Source: Bdellovibrio sp. 22V (GTDB lineage Bacteria; Bdellovibrionota; Bdellovibrionia; Bdellovibrionales; Bdellovibrionaceae). From it: a stretch of 64,000 bases of DNA. Below, piece by piece: positions 62,926-64,000 of the stretch. The stretch is from positions 310,001 through 374,000 of the forward strand of contig NZ_CP125854.1 in assembly GCF_030169785.1 (NCBI RefSeq), given 5' to 3'. The number at the start of each line of letters is the position of its first letter. Position 1 is the first letter of the stretch. The translations under genes were made by a program, and so were the position numbers. Under the pieces are notes generated by a model, which did not search any database, was not told the origin of the DNA, and saw nothing but the letters and a program-made list of their open reading frames with translations.

Positions 62926-64000
62926 TCAAGGCCGATCTGCCAAATCATAACGATCCAGATTCATCACCTTATTCCAAGCCGATACGAAATCGCGCACGAA
63001 TTTGTCTTTAGCATCGTCGCTCGCGTAAACTTCCGAATAAGCTCTTAGTTGCGAGTGATACCCGAAGACCAAGTCCACACTGGTCGCCGTCCACTTTGTT
63101 TTGCCACTGGCGCGATCTCGCCCTTCGTAAACACCTGAGGTGGCCGAAGCACTCCATTCGGTTCCCATATCAAGAAGATTCACGAAGAAGTCATTCGTCA
63201 AAACGCCCGGCCGATCCGTGAAAACTCCATGCGGTGACTTAGCAACGTTCGCTCCGAGCACTCGCATCCCGCCAATAAGAGCCGTCATCTCTGGAGCCGT
63301 TAGTTTTAATAAATTAGCTCGGTCCAACAAAAGAGTTTCCGGAGAAAGTTTTCCCGAGCGCACGTAATTGCGGAAGCCATCCGCTTTGGGCTCAAGCACT
63401 GCAAACGATGCCGCATCCGTTTGATCTTGTGAAGCATCTGTACGACCCGGCGCAAACGGCACAATAACATTATGACCTGCTTTCTGCGCGGCACTTTCGA
63501 CGGCAGTACATCCTCCTAAAACAATCACATCGGCGAGAGAAACTTTTTTCCCACCGCTCGCTTGCGATTTATTAAAATCTGTCTGCACTTTCTCAAGGGC
63601 TTGTAAGGCTTTGGCAAGCTCTGCAGGTTCATTCACTTCCCAATCTTTTTGCGGAGACAAACGAAGCCGTCCTCCGTTCGCGCCTCCTCGCATATCTGTT
63701 CCTCGGAAAGAGGAAGCCGCAGCCCATGCTGTAGCAACGAGACGCGAAATACTGAGGCCCGACGCCAGAATTTTTTCTTTAAGATTCTTTATGTCTTGGT
63801 CATCAATAAGTTTATGATCAACCTCGGGCACCGGGTCTTGCCACAACTGCGCAGGCGCAACCCACGGTCCCCAATAACGGGAAAGAGGTCCCATATCGCG
63901 ATGAAGAAGTTTGTACCAAGCTTTGGCAAAAGCCTCGGCGAAGTCTTTTGGATTGTCGTGATAATGTTTTGAAATTTTCGCGTAGGCAGGATCCGTTTTT
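62926..64000 (-). CDS. katG: catalase-peroxidase, C-terminal part (start beyond window)
   Basis: 358 codons run off the right edge. TDPAY...[28 protein letters not shown] is the join between KatG's two domains, and the remainder ([58 protein letters not shown]) is the heme-free C-terminal domain. Degrades H2O2; the catalytic half lies outside. KatG enzymes are ~720-740 residues, so about half is present. Complements sodB in peroxide defence. Confidence 0.95.
   Translation of the reverse strand, partial: KTDPAYAKISKHYHDNPKDFAEAFAKAWYKLLHRDMGPLSRYWGPWVAPAQLWQDPVPEVDHKLIDDQDIKNLKEKILASGLSISRLVATAWAAASSFRGTDMRGGANGGRLRLSPQKDWEVNEPAELAKALQALEKVQTDFNKSQASGGKKVSLADVIVLGGCTAVESAAQKAGHNVIVPFAPGRTDASQDQTDAASFAVLEPKADGFRNYVRSGKLSPETLLLDRANLLKLTAPEMTALIGGMRVLGANVAKSPHGVFTDRPGVLTNDFFVNLLDMGTEWSASATSGVYEGRDRASGKTKWTATSVDLVFGYHSQLRAYSEVYASDDAKDKFVRDFVSAWNKVMNLDRYDLADRP

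Overview
The window reads as chromosome of a predatory deltaproteobacterium (Bdellovibrionota), most likely a Bdellovibrio close to B. bacteriovorus. Base composition is moderate (just under 50% GC by eye), and the coding is dense with little intergenic space. There are many secreted proteins, lipoproteins and peptidoglycan enzymes. A deaminase belongs to the small family that Pfam names after Bdellovibrio locus Bd3614. The species call is inference. No tRNA, rRNA, insertion sequence, prophage or CRISPR array was seen. The only RNA gene found is RNase P RNA, on the minus strand near 14.7-15.1 kb.

Layout. 0-8 kb: a hotdog-fold protein cut by the left edge, a methyltransferase, an acetyltransferase, a secreted EEP-type phosphatase/nuclease, then a tight five-gene operon (ABC-2 exporter ATPase, two permeases, GST, alpha/beta hydrolase). 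8-16 kb: a PAP2/sphingomyelin-synthase-like membrane phosphatase, a 1,332-residue exported fusion of a phosphodiesterase with a lipase-like hydrolase, an M3 oligoendopeptidase, rnpB, a small fibronectin-III protein and a cysteine-rich copper-storage-type protein. 16-23 kb: hybrid histidine kinase, Bd3614-type deaminase divergent from a stand-alone RlmK, polysaccharide deacetylase, SpeD-SpeE fusion and sodB. 23-28 kb: a minus-strand stress block (hpf, OmpA-like lipoprotein, CsbD, Gfo/Idh oxidoreductase, hemerythrin, and a 36-residue membrane protein coupled to hemerythrin).

28-46 kb: LysR, M28 aminopeptidase, B12-binding radical SAM protein, UbiG-like methyltransferase, GT-C glycosyltransferase, TM2 protein, NAD-binding epimerase, Hsp20 behind a sigma-32-like promoter, GreA-like protein, half-length asparaginase, metalloprotease-like lipoprotein, DUF72, class D beta-lactamase, YbiT-type ABC-F and an M15-like lipoprotein. 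46-54 kb: L,D-transpeptidase, minimal PqiA/MCE pair, frameshifted PQQ sugar dehydrogenase, OPT transporter and PLL-like beta-propeller. 54-64 kb: a TetR-centred island with two matching palindromic operators (VOC, Nudix, two SRPBCC), PhnB-like protein, LysR facing a Tat-signal pirin, RaiA-like protein, MBL hydrolase, exonuclease III, DUF2905, LCMT-type methyltransferase and katG cut by the right edge.

Themes: oxidative and general stress defence (SodB, KatG, hemerythrin, Hsp20, HPF, CsbD, GST, pirin), cell-wall remodelling (L,D-transpeptidase, M15-like enzyme, deacetylase, beta-lactamase), and exported hydrolases suited to digesting prey. Many convergent genes overlap at their stop codons, four pairs by exactly 4 bases. 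The strongest leads for undescribed biology are the TetR/twin-operator island, the perfect hairpin that covers the sodB ribosome site, the hemerythrin-coupled 36-residue membrane protein, the phosphodiesterase-lipase fusion, the deaminase/RlmK divergent pair, the dual-start pirin and the ABC-F protein with a degenerate second ATPase.
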